Positions 19,099 through 27,958 of a DNA stretch of 64,000 nt are shown here, one piece after another. This DNA comes from Bremerella cremea (GTDB lineage Bacteria > Planctomycetota > Planctomycetia > Pirellulales > Pirellulaceae), in assembly GCF_003335505.1 (NCBI RefSeq), contig NZ_QPEX01000045.1:62001-126000 (forward strand), written 5' to 3'. How positions within the stretch are numbered: position 1 is the stretch's first letter; every line of letters begins with the position of its first letter. Both the position numbers and the translations under genes were made by a program. The notes beneath the pieces are model-generated. The model searched no databases. It saw nothing but the letters and a program-made list of their open reading frames with translations, and was not told where the DNA came from.

Positions 19099-20303
19099 AA
19101 GCGACCACTGGAATCTTTGTATCCGCCATCCTGCTTGTTGTGCTGGGGCTTATGATGATGTGGGCCACCATCAACCGCCCCGCGCGCGGGCCGCTGCCGG
19201 AAGCTGACGATCATGCTGGCTCGGCGGAAGCGATGGAGCTCGATCGGCAAATTCCTCCCTTTGAATTGACCTCGGCGGAAGCAGAACCGTTCAACACCAA
19301 GTCGCTGGCCGGAGATGTCTGGGTGGCCAGCTTCTTCTTCACCTCTTGCCCCTCGATTTGCAAACTACAGAACCAACAGATTGCGATCTTGCAGGAAGAA
19401 TTCGCCGATCAGGGAGTCAAGTTTGTCAGCATCACTTGCGATCCAGTCAACGACACGCCGGAAGTGCTCCGCAAATACGCAGAATCGATGCAGGCTCAAC
19501 CGGGCGTCTGGACGTTTCTCACCGGCGATATGGACAAGCTAAAGCCGATCGTGGAAGACTCGTTTCAGGTCATGTTCGAAACCCAGACCCACAGCGACCG
19601 CCTCATGATCATCGACAAAAACGGCAAGCTGCGGGGCACATTTCGCGCAACACAAGATAGCGACTTTCGCCATGCTAAGAAGATGATCGAAAAACTGTTG
19701 GCGGAACCTTACGAAGGGAAAGAAGAACCGGCAGAAACGGAAGTCGCCCAAGGCTGGCAAAAACCGCAGCCAGGGGGCATGACAAGCTTCCAGCTAACCG
19801 ACAGCCTAGAGCAACCGTTCGATAGCAAATCGCTAGATGGGGACGTCTGGCTGGGCAGCTTTTTCTATACCGCCTGCCCCGGCGCCTGCCTGATGCAAAA
19901 CCTCGAGATCGCCAAACTACGCAACGACTTTAAGGATCGTGGTTTGAAGATAGTCAGTATTACCTGCGATCCCGAAAACGACACCCCAGCGATGCTGGCC
20001 GGCTACGCTTCCCGATTTCAAGCCGATCCGAATCGCTGGCACTTTGTCCGGGGCGACTTTGATTACATCCAAAAGATCGGCCAAGAGTTCTTCAACATCA
20101 AAGTGGAAAAACAATACCACAGCGATCGAGTTTTCCTGGTCGATCGTGAAGGTAAGGTGATCGATTCGTACCGCACGAGCCAGCCAGAGCAGATGAAAGC
20201 CCTGCATCAAAAGCTAGAGAAAATGTTGCCTCCAGCAGCAGAAGCCGCTCCGGCCACAGCCGAGAAGAACAGCACCGACGATGCCCCAGAGAAGAAGGAT
20301 TAG
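19095..20303 (+). CDS. Double-domain SCO1/SenC copper chaperone
   Basis: 402 residues from the ATG at 19095 (GGAG upstream, ATGA overlap with the permease). One N-terminal membrane anchor (about 5-26) is followed by two complete thioredoxin-fold SCO domains in the periplasm. Domain 1 (about 48-205) has CPSIC (Cys85, Cys89) and His166 in THSDR. Domain 2 (about 225-385) has CPGAC (Cys261, Cys265) and His342 in YHSDR. Both keep the CxxxC plus distal His copper set. SCO proteins deliver copper to CuA of subunit II. A two-domain tandem is unusual; normal SCO proteins have one. The C-terminus is Ala/Lys-rich. Confidence 0.93.
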   Translation: MKATTGIFVSAILLVVLGLMMMWATINRPARGPLPEADDHAGSAEAMELDRQIPPFELTSAEAEPFNTKSLAGDVWVASFFFTSCPSICKLQNQQIAILQEEFADQGVKFVSITCDPVNDTPEVLRKYAESMQAQPGVWTFLTGDMDKLKPIVEDSFQVMFETQTHSDRLMIIDKNGKLRGTFRATQDSDFRHAKKMIEKLLAEPYEGKEEPAETEVAQGWQKPQPGGMTSFQLTDSLEQPFDSKSLDGDVWLGSFFYTACPGACLMQNLEIAKLRNDFKDRGLKIVSITCDPENDTPAMLAGYASRFQADPNRWHFVRGDFDYIQKIGQEFFNIKVEKQYHSDRVFLVDREGKVIDSYRTSQPEQMKALHQKLEKMLPPAAEAAPATAEKNSTDDAPEKKD

Positions 20304-20306
20304 TGC

Positions 20307-20756
20307 GTGGAACTGGTAAATGTATTGCCGCATGTGAATGCCTCACTCAATGGCTTGGCGACACTGCTGCTGATCGTCGGTTTCGTGCTGATCAAGCAAG
20401 GCAAAGTGAATGCCCATAAATGGACGATGCTCAGCTGCTTTGGCGTCTCGACCATCTTCCTGGGCTGCTATCTGTTTTATCACTCGCTGCTTACCGATCA
20501 CGGTAAGCCGTTTCCAGACTATCCCCCCAGTTGGGTCCGTTACAGCTACTACGCGATGCTCTTATCGCACGTGGTCCTAGCGGCTGCAGTGCCGTTTTTA
20601 GCGTTGATTACGATCTATCACGGTCTCAAGGACAACCGAGCAGCCCACCGTCGCATCGCCAAATGGACGTTTCCGATCTGGCTTTATGTTTCCGTAACCG
20701 GTGTATTAGTGTATCTTTGTCTGTATCAGTTCTTTCCGGCTCAAGCGGCAAGCTAA
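20307..20756 (+). CDS. DUF420 membrane protein (oxidase-linked)
   Basis: 149 residues starting at GTG 20307, three bases after the SCO gene. Four membrane helices with the DUF420 pattern: NAHKWTML, FLGCYLFYHSLL, YYAMLLSHVVLAAAVP, NRAAHRRIAKWTFPIWLYVSVTGVLVYL. Conserved His residues sit at helix ends. The family (YozB/CtaM-like) is found in oxidase operons, and CtaM is needed for haem-copper oxidase assembly in Firmicutes; the same role is inferred here. A second DUF420 protein lies at 42012. Confidence 0.85.
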   Translation: MELVNVLPHVNASLNGLATLLLIVGFVLIKQGKVNAHKWTMLSCFGVSTIFLGCYLFYHSLLTDHGKPFPDYPPSWVRYSYYAMLLSHVVLAAAVPFLALITIYHGLKDNRAAHRRIAKWTFPIWLYVSVTGVLVYLCLYQFFPAQAAS

Positions 20757-20760
20757 TTCT

Positions 20761-21087
20761 ATGAAGAACCTGAAGAACCATCTCGGACGCATCTTTTCCG
20801 CCGCAGGCTTTCTGTTGGTGACCGGCAACGCATCGCAGATATGGGCCTGTCCGACGTGCAAAGATGGCCTCAGCGATAACTATATTGCGGCGTATGCCTT
20901 TAGCATCGTGTTCATGATGGTGATTCCGTATTTGCTGCTGGCAGGTTTCTTTGCCTACATTGTGGTGTCGTACTTTCGCCGCCCCGTCGCCGAACGCAAA
21001 CAACTGTCCGCCGACGATTTGACCGAACTGGCCCTCAAAAAAGCGGAGCAAGGTATTCCCACGCAGCCTCCGGCTTGGGATTCGTAG
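20761..21087 (+). CDS. Small membrane protein with CPTC motif
   Basis: 108 residues. A signal-like N-terminus is followed by ACPTCKDGLSDNY (Cys30/Cys33) and one strong membrane helix (about 46-72), then a basic turn and a cytoplasmic tail. If the first hydrophobic part is cleaved, the CPTC pair faces the periplasm just outside the membrane. It is the last gene of the oxidase operon, five bases after DUF420. Copper binding or thiol redox are both possible; I do not recognise a named family. Confidence 0.72.
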   Translation: MKNLKNHLGRIFSAAGFLLVTGNASQIWACPTCKDGLSDNYIAAYAFSIVFMMVIPYLLLAGFFAYIVVSYFRRPVAERKQLSADDLTELALKKAEQGIPTQPPAWDS

Positions 21088-21266
21088 TCCGCCGAAAACG
21101 GCAACGACTTCCCCCACACCCCTCTGCTGTCCTGCCTCAATGGGTGAAATTTACCCATCAAGCTCCCTTTTCTGAATTCCTTGGCCAGCGGTTTGCTTTC
21201 CTGGCTGGGTACGTAGTTCTATACTGTAGTGAGCATTTGTCTTACGACGCCAGGAAAAGCGAGGGC

Positions 21267-23732
21267 ATGATCGATCCGACTGCGCGAATAATACGATCCG
21301 TGGGGCTCGTGGGAGTCATCGCGATAACGTTCTTGGGAACTAGCCAGTCATTCGGTCAGGGTGGGGACGTTGGGCTGCGAGCCGACTTCTCGCTGACGGT
21401 CGATTTGCCTGAGATTAAGAACGACACCAAAAATCTCCTCTCGCAAATCGATCAACAGTTACAACAAAAAAACTGGCGAGATGCCATCGATACACTGGGG
21501 CGGCTGATCGGGAGCCACAGTGACGAACTGATTGCCCGAGGTAACGATCGTGTTGATCTGGGTAGCCAGTACCTCTACTACGTTGATTTGAAGTCCTACT
21601 TGCAACGTCGTATTGCGGCCTACTCGCGGCAGACGCCTGAGTTTTTGGAAGTCTATCGCCGCCAGATCGATCCCCTGGCTCAGCAAGTTCTCGACCAAGC
21701 CCAGGCTTCTCGCGACCCGGTCCAGTTAGCTCAAGCAATCGACGACTACTTTCTTAGCAGCTACACCGACAAAGCACTGCTCTTTCAGGGAGACCTCCTG
21801 TTAGAACAAGCCCGCTTTAACGAAGCCCGCACCGCGTGGGAACGCATCTCTCCTCAGTTCCGCACTCCGTCAGATCCATCTGGCGTCCTGCTCGCCATGC
21901 CAGGCCAGCCGATGTGGGTGGCGGTGGATGGAATCGATTGGAGCAAGCACCGCGACTACATCCAGCAGCGATTGAACGACGACACTTCTTCCAGCCCGCT
22001 TGCCACAATTCCGAACAGCAGCATCGATCCTGCCTCGGTTTGGGCTCGCTTGTGCCTGGCTTCGTGGCTGGAAGGAGCCGAAGATCGCGCCCAAGCCGAG
22101 TTAGAAATTCTCAAGCAACTTTATCCCGACAGCCAGGGCTACCTTGGAGGTCGTCAGACCAATTACGCTCAGTTTCTTACGAAGCTAATCGAAACATCAC
22201 CTGGTCAACTTCCTGGTCAAAAGAAAGGGGACTGGCCCACGTTTGCTGGGGCCTATTCTCGCAATGGGCATGCGAAGCAGGTCGTGCCGGTGCGTCATTA
22301 TCAACCCAGTTGGAGCGTATCGCTCGACTCGTACATCTTACCGCAGATGTCTGGAGGCTCTTCAGTGCCAGAGCAGTCAACCGAGATCGCTCCATTGATC
22401 GCGGAATCGGCGAAAGCCCTCAACACCACGTTTCCAATTGTTCAAGACCGCGTTGTCGTCGTTGCCGACGAGCAAAACGTACGGGCCTTCGCTTTAGATA
22501 GTGGCTTGCCAGCGTTTCCCACCGGCGGAACGGTTTTCGATCACGTCGATCCAGAATATGGGGTTTTCTTTTCTGGAAACGGTCAAGATGCTTTTCGTTC
22601 TGATCGTAACCGACGGGGCAACATGCTTTCTGCGATGTCCGTCAAGTTTTTAAATGCCCTGGGGATTCCTCGCTTTACCCAATCGGTCGATGGCAACATG
22701 CTGGTGGCGCGTATCGGAACCACCGCGAATGGCGTTCCGATATTTCAAGCTCAGTTTCAAGACCCGGCGGATATGGTCGTCTTCGATATGAGCAAGCAAG
22801 GCAAAGCCATCGCTCGGGTCCCTCCGGCAACGGGCATTTCTGGTCCCTGGTCGTTTGAAGGAACCGCTATCATTCAAGGGAATCGGCTGTATTGTGGCAT
22901 GACCAAGTCAGGCGTCCGCGATGAATCGGCCGTTGCCTGTTTCGATTGGACGACTTCGCAGATGCTATGGCGGAAACCGCTTTCCATCACCCAGCCTTAC
23001 GGTAGCGGCCTTATCCAAGAGACCGACTATGGGCACCGTTCTCATAACTTGCTGACCTTGAAGGATGGTGTTCTCTACTACAACACCAACCACGGCGTGA
23101 TTGCCGCGTTGGATGCCCAGCGTGGGGAAACCCTCTGGTTGACGCGTTATCCCCGCCGCGAAATGACTCCTACCCCGCGACTGGAACTCGCCCATCATTT
23201 GGTACAACGCAATATTAACCCCTGTGTGGTAACGCAAGGGCTGGTCATTTGTATGCCTTTGGATAGCGATCGCGTTTTTGCTTTAGACGCGGCAACAGGG
23301 CAGCTTGTATGGCAAACGGTTCCTGGGGGCGTCGATCCCCTGCATATCTTGGGCGCAACCGACGAAGATGTGCTGGTCAGCGGCAATCAGTTATTTTGGA
23401 TTCACCTGCACTCTGGCAAGATTCGCGCCGAGTTCCCTCAGGTATCTCAGGGAACAAGTGATCATGGGTTCGGACGCGGAGTCTTGGTGGGCGATCAGGT
23501 CTATTGGCCAACCCGTGATACGATTTATCGGCTGCAGGCCCACCTGGACGAAAAATCGCATATCAACGAAGCGAGCCCACCAATCAACGTGGCCAAATTT
23601 GGTGAACAAGGAGGCAACCTCGTCGTCTCTGGCGATTACTTAATTGTCGCCTCGCCTAGCCGCATGACCGCTTATGCACCTGCTCCTGCCGAGACGGCAC
23701 CGCAGCAAGAATTCGACTCCTCCCGCAATTAA
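21267..23732 (+). CDS. Secreted PQQ/BamB-like beta-propeller protein
   Basis: 821 residues from the ATG at 21267. The frame is open further upstream (to 21075), but only this start gives a clean signal peptide ending QSFG. Residues about 40-250 are helical, TPR-like (LLEQARFNEARTAWERI). From about 330 on there are PQQ-type propeller blades, such as VIAALDAQRGETLWLTRYP and VFALDAATGQLVWQTVPGG. No enzyme active site was recognised, so it may be a structural or scaffold protein. It precedes the MoxR cluster by 81 bases. Confidence 0.8.
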   Translation: MIDPTARIIRSVGLVGVIAITFLGTSQSFGQGGDVGLRADFSLTVDLPEIKNDTKNLLSQIDQQLQQKNWRDAIDTLGRLIGSHSDELIARGNDRVDLGSQYLYYVDLKSYLQRRIAAYSRQTPEFLEVYRRQIDPLAQQVLDQAQASRDPVQLAQAIDDYFLSSYTDKALLFQGDLLLEQARFNEARTAWERISPQFRTPSDPSGVLLAMPGQPMWVAVDGIDWSKHRDYIQQRLNDDTSSSPLATIPNSSIDPASVWARLCLASWLEGAEDRAQAELEILKQLYPDSQGYLGGRQTNYAQFLTKLIETSPGQLPGQKKGDWPTFAGAYSRNGHAKQVVPVRHYQPSWSVSLDSYILPQMSGGSSVPEQSTEIAPLIAESAKALNTTFPIVQDRVVVVADEQNVRAFALDSGLPAFPTGGTVFDHVDPEYGVFFSGNGQDAFRSDRNRRGNMLSAMSVKFLNALGIPRFTQSVDGNMLVARIGTTANGVPIFQAQFQDPADMVVFDMSKQGKAIARVPPATGISGPWSFEGTAIIQGNRLYCGMTKSGVRDESAVACFDWTTSQMLWRKPLSITQPYGSGLIQETDYGHRSHNLLTLKDGVLYYNTNHGVIAALDAQRGETLWLTRYPRREMTPTPRLELAHHLVQRNINPCVVTQGLVICMPLDSDRVFALDAATGQLVWQTVPGGVDPLHILGATDEDVLVSGNQLFWIHLHSGKIRAEFPQVSQGTSDHGFGRGVLVGDQVYWPTRDTIYRLQAHLDEKSHINEASPPINVAKFGEQGGNLVVSGDYLIVASPSRMTAYAPAPAETAPQQEFDSSRN

Positions 23733-23813
23733 AATAGCCCGATGATCCCTTAACACAGCACATCCAGCAGCCAAGACAACACGCAAGCGAAACCCTGGAC
23801 GGAAACTATACGG

Positions 23814-24854
23814 ATGAGTAGCGAAAACGATGCCGCCGCAGCGGCAAAACTGGCCGAATCGTACGAACTTTTGCAACGCGAAATCGGCCGGGTGATTGTC
23901 GGACAGCAAGAGGTCGTCGAGCAGCTCTTGATCTCCCTTTTTGCGGGCGGACACTGCTTGCTGGAAGGGGTGCCAGGCTTGGCAAAAACCTTAATGGTTC
24001 GCTCGCTGGCCAACGCCCTGCATCTGGAATTCAACCGCATTCAATTCACGCCTGATTTGATGCCGTCCGATATTACCGGGACAGAAATCATCCAAGAGAA
24101 CCGAGCTACCGGCGAACGGGCCTATCGTTTTGTTCGTGGTCCGATCTTTAGTAATGTGATCTTGGCCGACGAAATCAATCGTACGCCCCCCAAGACCCAG
24201 GCCGCTCTGTTAGAGTCGATGCAGGAAAAGCAGGTCACCGCTGGCGGTACCAAGCATGCGTTACCTTCTCCGTTCTTTGTGCTGGCGACGCAAAACCCAA
24301 TCGAGCAGGAAGGAACCTATCCGCTGCCAGAAGCCCAGTTGGACCGTTTCATGTTCAACGTGCGGATCGATTATCCGTCGGAGCTAGAAGAGCTTGAGAT
24401 TGTCAAACGGACGACCGCCGATATCGATACCACGATTACACCGCTGCTTACCGGTGAAGAGATCATTCGACTTTCGCAGGTCGTGCGTCGCGTCCCAGTG
24501 GCCGACCCGGTAGCCCAGTATGCAATTCGCCTCGTTCGGCTAACGCGAAAGGTAGAAGGCACGTCCTCGCCGATGGCTCCTTACATTCAATGGGGTGCCG
24601 GTCCGCGAGCGAGCCAGTTTTTGGTACTGGGGGCCAAAGCGAGGGCCATTTTGCACGGCCGCGAGTTCGCCACCACCGAAGACATTCAAGCGGTCGCTTT
24701 GCCGGTGCTACGACATCGCATTCGCACCAGCTTCAACGCCGACGCGGAAGGCATCACCACCGATCACGTGATTCAGAAAATTTTGGAATCGACACCTACC
24801 ACGGTAGAGGACAGCAATTTTGCCGAAGCTTTTAGATCCTCAGACGCTGGCTAA
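23814..24854 (+). CDS. MoxR-family AAA+ ATPase
   Basis: 346 residues. Walker A GVPGLAKT follows GGHCLLEG, Walker B is [15 protein letters not shown], and sensor region [25 protein letters not shown] is typical of MoxR. The C-terminal lid ends with a helix. MoxR proteins act as chaperones with VWA-domain partners, which here are encoded directly downstream (DUF58, BatA-like, VWA). Its 3' end overlaps the DUF58 gene by 35 bases. Confidence 0.95.
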   Translation: MSSENDAAAAAKLAESYELLQREIGRVIVGQQEVVEQLLISLFAGGHCLLEGVPGLAKTLMVRSLANALHLEFNRIQFTPDLMPSDITGTEIIQENRATGERAYRFVRGPIFSNVILADEINRTPPKTQAALLESMQEKQVTAGGTKHALPSPFFVLATQNPIEQEGTYPLPEAQLDRFMFNVRIDYPSELEELEIVKRTTADIDTTITPLLTGEEIIRLSQVVRRVPVADPVAQYAIRLVRLTRKVEGTSSPMAPYIQWGAGPRASQFLVLGAKARAILHGREFATTEDIQAVALPVLRHRIRTSFNADAEGITTDHVIQKILESTPTTVEDSNFAEAFRSSDAG

Positions 24855-25713
24855 TGTCCAGGGCTTGCGGCTCCGGGCGAAGCATATCGTGGAAGGGTTG
24901 ATCGCCGGTTCGCATCGAAGTCCCCACCGTGGATTCTCGATCGAATTCGCCGAGCATCGCGACTACGCCCCAGGAGATGACCTCCGTTATCTCGACTGGA
25001 AAGTCTTAGGCCGGACCGACAAATACTACATCAAGCAATTCGAAGACGAGACCAACCTGATATGCAACCTGGTGGTCGACGTCAGCGAAAGCATGCGCTA
25101 TCGTGGTCCCACTGCGGCCATCTCGAAGCTAGAGTACGCCCAGTGTCTGGCCGCCACGATCGGTTGGCTGATCTTGCAACAGCAAGATGCCGTCGGGTTG
25201 GTCACGTTTGACGATCAGATTCGCAACTTGGTTCCGGCCAGCGGCAGCCCGGTCCAACTGCAACAAGTAATTGATGTGCTGCAAACGGCAGAGTCGAAAG
25301 AGAAAACCCAGATGGGGCCTCTTTTGCACGAGCTTTCCGGGCGTTTGAATCGTCGTGGCTTGGTGATTGTCATGAGTGACTTTTTCGACGAGGTCGACTC
25401 GATCATGGCGGGGCTCAAGCATCTGCGGTATCGCAAGCACGATATCGTGCTGCTGCAAATCCTAGATCCAGCGGAACTCGATTTCCCGTTCGACCGCCCC
25501 ACCATGTTCCACGGTCTGGAAGCATTTCCAGAACTATTGGCCGATCCCATCTCGGTTCGCAAAGCGTATCGCCAAGAGATCGAAGCGTTCGTCAACGACC
25601 TCCGTTCGCAAGCGTTGGCCAACCAAATGGACTATGCCCAAATTCGGACCGATCAACCATTTGATGCCGTCCTGCGTAACTTCCTGAATCACCGCAACGC
25701 GCGGTTGGTTTAA
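24820..25713 (+). CDS. DUF58 protein (VWA-like MoxR partner)
   Basis: 297 residues. The hallmark DUF58 segment is present: [47 protein letters not shown], followed by a VWA-like part with [10 protein letters not shown] (the MIDAS D-x-S-x-S). No ATG precedes the conserved start. TTG at 24820, inside the end of moxR, gives [20 protein letters not shown], which fits the usual beginning of the family, so I chose it. The 35-base overlap indicates tight coupling with MoxR. Confidence 0.9.
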   Translation: MPKLLDPQTLANVQGLRLRAKHIVEGLIAGSHRSPHRGFSIEFAEHRDYAPGDDLRYLDWKVLGRTDKYYIKQFEDETNLICNLVVDVSESMRYRGPTAAISKLEYAQCLAATIGWLILQQQDAVGLVTFDDQIRNLVPASGSPVQLQQVIDVLQTAESKEKTQMGPLLHELSGRLNRRGLVIVMSDFFDEVDSIMAGLKHLRYRKHDIVLLQILDPAELDFPFDRPTMFHGLEAFPELLADPISVRKAYRQEIEAFVNDLRSQALANQMDYAQIRTDQPFDAVLRNFLNHRNARLV

Positions 25714-25741
25714 CTCAACCTGTTTTGATCATCGGAATTCC

Positions 25742-27958
25742 GTGAACCCTTTCGCTTTCTCTAGTGCGACGATGTTGTTATGGGGCTTGGCCGCGCTTGC
25801 GCCGATTCTCATTCATCTCTGGAATCGTCGTCGCTACCGCGAAACCGACTGGGCCGCGATGAAATTCTTGCTGTCAGCGATGAAGAAAAATCGCCGCCGC
25901 ATTCAAGTCGAACAGTTGCTCTTGCTCCTGGTTCGCTGTGCGATCTTACTGTTCTTTGCCATCGCACTCGCCGACATCTCGTGTACCGGTGGAACGAACT
26001 TCGCCAACTTTGGTGGCCCTGGTTCGGCGACGCATACGGTCCTTGTGATCGACCATTCTTACAGCATGGCCTACGGCGAAGAAGGACAAACGCGGCTCGA
26101 CAAAGCCAAAGAAATGGCTCGTCGGATTGTCAACGATGCGGCCGAAGGAGATGGTTTTACTCTGATCGCCATGGGACGCACGGCCAAAGATATCATCTCG
26201 GAACCAGCGTTTGATCCCGACGATGTCCTCCGCGAAATCGATCAAATTGAAATCGATCCTGGAGTCGCCGTCGCGGATTTGGCCTTGGCCCAAGTCGAAG
26301 GAACATTGCGAATCGCCTCACGCGACTTTCCACGCTTGCAACGTGCTCAAGTCTGCTTGCTGACGGACTATGGCGCCACCACGTGGGAAAGTGGCATTTC
26401 ACAGACGAATGAACAGCTTCTTAAAAAAATTGAAGAGATGGCAATCGTTCGTGCCTTTGACCTGGGACAACCAACCACCACCAACAGTGCTATCTTGAGT
26501 GTTCGTCCCCTTTCCCCGTTCCTCACGCCTGGTGAGCCGGCCCGTTTTCGTATCGAGCTTTCCTGCGACAACGCCACCGAGTTGCCGAGTCAGGTGGTGC
26601 AAATGCTTGTCGACGGCAAGCTCGTTTCGCAGAAGATCGTTCCCTTTGTCGACAACCAGTTGGTCAGCATCGAGATGGAAACCGTTTTCCAAGAGCCTGG
26701 GACGCACTCCATCGAGTTCCACCTGGACAAAGATCTGCTTTCAACCGACAACCACTATTTCGTAGTCGTCGAAGTGAAAGAGCAACTTCGGATCGCTTGC
26801 CTGGCGGACAACGTCCCCTCCCTAAAATTTCTGAAGCTGGCCCTCGATCCTACCGACTCGGCTCAATCGTCGGTGAAGATCGACACGCTAAGTTCCTCCT
26901 CGCTGCTTGATATCGACCTGCTCGGTTATGATGCTGTCTACCTCTCGAACGTGGCCCGCTTCGCTCCGGACGAAGTGGCGATCTTGCGCGGTTATGTCGA
27001 GCGGGGCGGGGGGCTGGTTTTCTTTTTAGGAGACCACGTGAATGCCGCCAACTGGAACGCTTCTTTGGCGGCTGCTACCCCGCAAGCCCCAGCGATTGTT
27101 CCCCTCAAATTCGATGGCCCTTCGCAACGTGGCGAATACTTCCTCGATCCTCGCGACTACGACCACGCGATGGTCCAGCCATTCCGTGGCCAGCAAGCAG
27201 GCGGACTCCTAACAACGCCGGTGTGGACCTATTACCGCGTGACCATCCCGGAAGATTCTCCCGCCCAGGCCGCTTTGTGGTTTGGAACCGGAGATCCGGC
27301 CATCATCACGTCGCGTTACCAAACGCCCGCCGAAGAGACTGCCAAAACCTTGCCGCAACAAGGTGGCAAGGTCATTGTCTTCTGCTTGCCGGCGAGTACC
27401 GCCTCGGTCGATCGGAGTGTCGAACCGCCTGCTGCCTGGACGGTGTTTCCCACATGGCCCAGCTTCCCTCCGCTGGTTCAAGAGTCGCTCGCCCAGGCCG
27501 TTTCCTCTCAACTCGACCGCCGTAATCGCCAACTAGGCGATGTCTTTGAAGGGGTTATCCAAGGAGATCTGGGAGCCAATTTAATCGAAGTGATCCGTCC
27601 CGACCGGCAATCGAGCCGCATCGAAGCGACTGCCCGCGACGAACGCCTCTATTGGAGTTTCGATCGCACCAATCAAGTCGGAATCTACTATGCGAAATCG
27701 TTGTCTGCCGATTCGAAAAAAATTGTCGAGTTCGCGGTGAACCCAGATACGCGGGAAAGCGACCTTACCCGCGTGGCGATCGATACCTTGCCGATCGGGC
27801 TTCAGCCGGGAGACCATGGGTTCGATTCAGCAGGAGGAGGCCAGATCAGCGCGTTACCCTCCTCACTTGAACTGTTTCGCTACGCATTGATCATGGTGCT
27901 AGGCTTGCTGTTTCTGGAAAGTTTCCTCGCCTATCGCTATGGAGCAGCCGCACGATGA
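25742..27958 (+). CDS. BatA-like membrane protein with VWA domain
   Basis: 738 residues starting at GTG 25742. The first ~80 residues are the BatA/aerotolerance N-terminal module with two helices (LAALAPILIHLWNRRRYRE, then LLLLVRCAILLFFAIALAD). A VWA domain follows with HTVLVIDHSYSMAYGEEG (MIDAS D-x-S-x-S). A middle region (about 240-350) looks like beta sandwich, a later part (about 370-560) has GATase-like features (YVERGGGLVFFLGDHVN), and a membrane helix closes the protein. Its stop overlaps the next start (ATGA). It likely works with MoxR/DUF58 in envelope maturation; target unknown. Confidence 0.88.
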   Translation: MNPFAFSSATMLLWGLAALAPILIHLWNRRRYRETDWAAMKFLLSAMKKNRRRIQVEQLLLLLVRCAILLFFAIALADISCTGGTNFANFGGPGSATHTVLVIDHSYSMAYGEEGQTRLDKAKEMARRIVNDAAEGDGFTLIAMGRTAKDIISEPAFDPDDVLREIDQIEIDPGVAVADLALAQVEGTLRIASRDFPRLQRAQVCLLTDYGATTWESGISQTNEQLLKKIEEMAIVRAFDLGQPTTTNSAILSVRPLSPFLTPGEPARFRIELSCDNATELPSQVVQMLVDGKLVSQKIVPFVDNQLVSIEMETVFQEPGTHSIEFHLDKDLLSTDNHYFVVVEVKEQLRIACLADNVPSLKFLKLALDPTDSAQSSVKIDTLSSSSLLDIDLLGYDAVYLSNVARFAPDEVAILRGYVERGGGLVFFLGDHVNAANWNASLAAATPQAPAIVPLKFDGPSQRGEYFLDPRDYDHAMVQPFRGQQAGGLLTTPVWTYYRVTIPEDSPAQAALWFGTGDPAIITSRYQTPAEETAKTLPQQGGKVIVFCLPASTASVDRSVEPPAAWTVFPTWPSFPPLVQESLAQAVSSQLDRRNRQLGDVFEGVIQGDLGANLIEVIRPDRQSSRIEATARDERLYWSFDRTNQVGIYYAKSLSADSKKIVEFAVNPDTRESDLTRVAIDTLPIGLQPGDHGFDSAGGGQISALPSSLELFRYALIMVLGLLFLESFLAYRYGAAAR

